Below are positions 6,080-7,849 of a stretch of DNA of 7,849 nucleotides, in pieces. Location: assembly GCA_945935945.1 (NCBI GenBank), contig CAMESA010000038.1:1-7849 (forward strand), written 5' to 3'. The notes beneath the pieces are model-generated. The model searched no databases, was not told where the DNA came from, and saw only the letters and a list, made by a program, of their open reading frames with translations. The DNA comes from an uncultured Mollicutes bacterium (lineage in GTDB: Bacteria > Bacillota_I > Bacilli_A > RFN20 > CAG-826). Position 1 is the stretch's first letter; each line of letters begins with the position of its first letter. Both the position numbers and the translations under genes were made by a program.

Positions 6080-7186
6080 ATGTCGCCGAGTGATTATTTT
6101 ACTTTATTAGAAATTAATGAATTAAAAGTATGGGGAATGCCTCTTTGGCTCTCAATACTTGTTATTGTTATATGTTTATTTATTAGCGCAATTTTCAGTG
6201 CTTCTGAAAATGCTTTTTCAAATTGCAATAAATATCATTTTAAAGTCCTTGCTGAAGAAGGAAGATTTTTACCAAAGCTAATTTTAAGACTGATTGAAAA
6301 ATTTGATAATACCTTAATAACCATTTTAATTTCAAATAATATTGTCCAAACATTGATGTCATTTTTAAGTGCAATGATTTTTTATAATATTTGCAATTAT
6401 TATATGCTTGGTGATGGTGTTGAGGCTTTTTTATCAACTGTCGTAATGGCATTTTTAATCTATGTAATAAGCGATACAGTTCCAAAAATTTTATCAAAAG
6501 AATTTCCAAATAAACTTGCATACGTTCTTGTTTTACCGGTTTATTCTATGTATATAATTCTTTATCCTATTATATTAGTGTTTAAATTTATTCTATTTTT
6601 AGTCCATAAAATATTTAGAATTAAAGATGAAAATATTTTAACTAAAGAAGAATTCATTGATATTGCAGATGAAGCAGTGGTTGAAGAAGAAAATAAAGAA
6701 AATAATGAAGAATTATTTGAAGACAATGAACTAAAGATTTTAAAACGAGCTTTTTATTTTGATTCGATCCATGTTAGTGAAGTTTTAACACCTAGAGAAA
6801 AGATTTTTGCGCTAGATATCAATGGGTTAACAACTGAAAAATTAAATAAAATTATTCTTGAAACAACTTATTCTCGTATCCCAATTTATGATGAAGACTT
6901 AGATCATATTGTTGGAATTTTAGTTATTAAAAATTATTTTAAAGAATATTCAAAAGATAAGCATCTTGACATTAGAAGTATTTTGACAAAACCTCTTTTT
7001 GTTAATAAAGATCAAAAAGTTGATGACATTTTTAAAGCTTTTAATAAAGAGAAAAAACATATTGCAATTGTTCTTGAAGATGAAAAAGTAATTGGAATGA
7101 TTACAATGGAAGATGTTCTTGAAGAATTAGTTGGTGAAATTAATGAAAAACGAGTCAATCTCATTAAAGGAGCTTCTAGAAAATGA
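6080..7186 (+). CDS. CNNM/HlyC-type membrane protein with CBS pair (CorC-like)
   Basis: Member of the family of DUF21 (CNNM) membrane proteins with cytoplasmic CBS domains, several of which are linked to magnesium efflux; older annotations call them hemolysins. Helices lie at about residues 21-42, 78-104, 114-131 and 147-176. FSASENAF (39-46) and NN (86-87) match the usual DUF21 signature, but the usual FGEIxPK motif reads ISDTVPK (130-136). The CBS pair follows: the first begins SEVLTPREK (233-241) with SRIPIYDED (265-273), the second includes the HIAIVLEDEKVIGMITMEDVL region (from 327) and ends VGEINEK (351-357). The protein stops about there, so the C-terminal CorC_HlyC domain of longer members (typically over 420 residues) is absent. 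An in-frame TGA at 6044 and the lack of alternatives fix the ATG at 6080, though no Shine-Dalgarno site is seen. Its TGA stop overlaps the next start by 4 bases. Confidence 0.9.
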   Translation: MSPSDYFTLLEINELKVWGMPLWLSILVIVICLFISAIFSASENAFSNCNKYHFKVLAEEGRFLPKLILRLIEKFDNTLITILISNNIVQTLMSFLSAMIFYNICNYYMLGDGVEAFLSTVVMAFLIYVISDTVPKILSKEFPNKLAYVLVLPVYSMYIILYPIILVFKFILFLVHKIFRIKDENILTKEEFIDIADEAVVEEENKENNEELFEDNELKILKRAFYFDSIHVSEVLTPREKIFALDINGLTTEKLNKIILETTYSRIPIYDEDLDHIVGILVIKNYFKEYSKDKHLDIRSILTKPLFVNKDQKVDDIFKAFNKEKKHIAIVLEDEKVIGMITMEDVLEELVGEINEKRVNLIKGASRK

Positions 7187-7849
7187 GTAGGCAAGTTTTA
7201 ATCATAATTTATTCAATTTTATTGGTAATTTTATTATTTTTATCAATTATTTTTTCAAGCAGTGATATGGCTTATGGAAGTGCTTCATTAACTCGACTTG
7301 AAAGTATATATAGAAAAGATGAAAAAAATAAATCAAATTATTACGCTTATAAATTATCAAAAAATTATGATTCAACAATTTCAACAATTTTACTTTTAAA
7401 TGACACTGTTAATGCTGGTTTAGACTCAATTTCTACCCTTCTTGGTGTAAATATTGCTTTTTTAATACTTGGAGAAACATATCCTGGAATTGAAACATTA
7501 AGTGAAAATTTTGGCTTTATCGCTTCAATGATTTGTTTAGTTACAAAAATTACCTTTGGTGAAATAATCGCTAAATCAATTGGTAAAATTTACAATTTAA
7601 AATTATGTAAAATCTATGGAAAACTTTTAAATTTATTAAATATTATTTTTAAACCAATTACTTTTTTAGTTAGTGGTTTTGGAAATATTGTTTCTTATCC
7701 TTTTGTAAAAAATTTCAATGACATTTACATAGGTGATGAAGAACTTCATGAAATGGTCGATGAAATTGAAGATAAAGGTTTGGTTGATGAGGATAAGGCT
7801 GAAATTTTACATGGAACAATAGATTATGCAGAAACAAAAGCATATGAGA
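7183..7849 (+). CDS. Second CNNM/HlyC-type membrane protein, 3' end cut by window edge
   Basis: The frame opens at ATG 7183, overlapping the preceding stop as ATGA, and stays open for 222 codons to the right edge. GGAG (7169-7172), 10 bases upstream, serves as ribosome binding site. The translated part covers the DUF21 membrane domain, with helices near residues 4-25, 64-96, 109-131 and 146-172. FSSSDMAY (24-31) corresponds to the usual FSASExAF, ND (73-74) to NN, and FGEIIAK (125-131) to FGEIxPK. The DEELHEMVDEIEDKGLVDED segment (from 185) followed by EILHGTIDYAETKA is the typical linker just before the CBS pair, which must lie beyond the window. It is a divergent paralog of the gene upstream. 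Tandem CNNM genes with a translational overlap suggest co-expression, and since family members dimerise, a mixed dimer is possible (inference). Confidence 0.88.
   Translation, partial: MSRQVLIIIYSILLVILLFLSIIFSSSDMAYGSASLTRLESIYRKDEKNKSNYYAYKLSKNYDSTISTILLLNDTVNAGLDSISTLLGVNIAFLILGETYPGIETLSENFGFIASMICLVTKITFGEIIAKSIGKIYNLKLCKIYGKLLNLLNIIFKPITFLVSGFGNIVSYPFVKNFNDIYIGDEELHEMVDEIEDKGLVDEDKAEILHGTIDYAETKAYE

Noticed and set aside
1..7849. Mycoplasma-type code (TGA as Trp)
   Set aside because: Trp is encoded by TGG throughout, no gene contains an internal TGA, and TGA ends the first CNNM gene in a typical ATGA overlap.

Overview
The window is AT-rich, gene-dense DNA with every complete or partial gene on the + strand. 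Codon choice (A/T-ending codons, many Lys, Ile, Asn and Glu), strong Shine-Dalgarno sites, a type II thymidine kinase and CNNM/HlyC-type proteins point to a low-GC Firmicute or a Mollicutes-like relative of the Bacilli. TGG encodes Trp throughout and TGA is used as a stop (end of the first CNNM gene), so the standard bacterial code applies, not the mycoplasma code. The exact taxon cannot be fixed from this stretch.

Region 1 (1-5429) is a three-gene cluster closed by an intrinsic terminator. It starts with the end of a membrane protein with CvpA-like features, cut by the left edge. Two large paralogous membrane proteins follow (702 and 830 aa), with 18-base gaps before each. Both paralogs have about four N-terminal membrane helices, a long low-complexity cytoplasmic stalk rich in Glu, Lys, Val and Pro with recurring short amphipathic helices, and a shared C-terminal globular domain of about 115 residues. 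I recall similar domains in uncharacterised proteins of Clostridia and Bacilli, but I know of no function. This pair is the least explained part of the window.

Region 2 (5447-6038) is a complete thymidine kinase gene (tdk), with intact P-loop, catalytic Glu and zinc cysteines. It has its own ribosome binding site just after the terminator.

Region 3 (6041-7849) holds two consecutive CNNM/HlyC (CorC-like) membrane proteins joined by a 4-base ATGA overlap; the second runs off the right edge. A good extended -10 promoter candidate lies directly before the first one, so close to the ATG that its transcript would be almost leaderless. No Shine-Dalgarno site is visible there.

All intergenic gaps are under 85 bases. 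I saw no tRNA, rRNA, CRISPR array, insertion sequence, attachment site or origin. The candidate undescribed system is the region 1 cluster, a membrane-anchored pair of stalked proteins; its role is unknown and no function is claimed.
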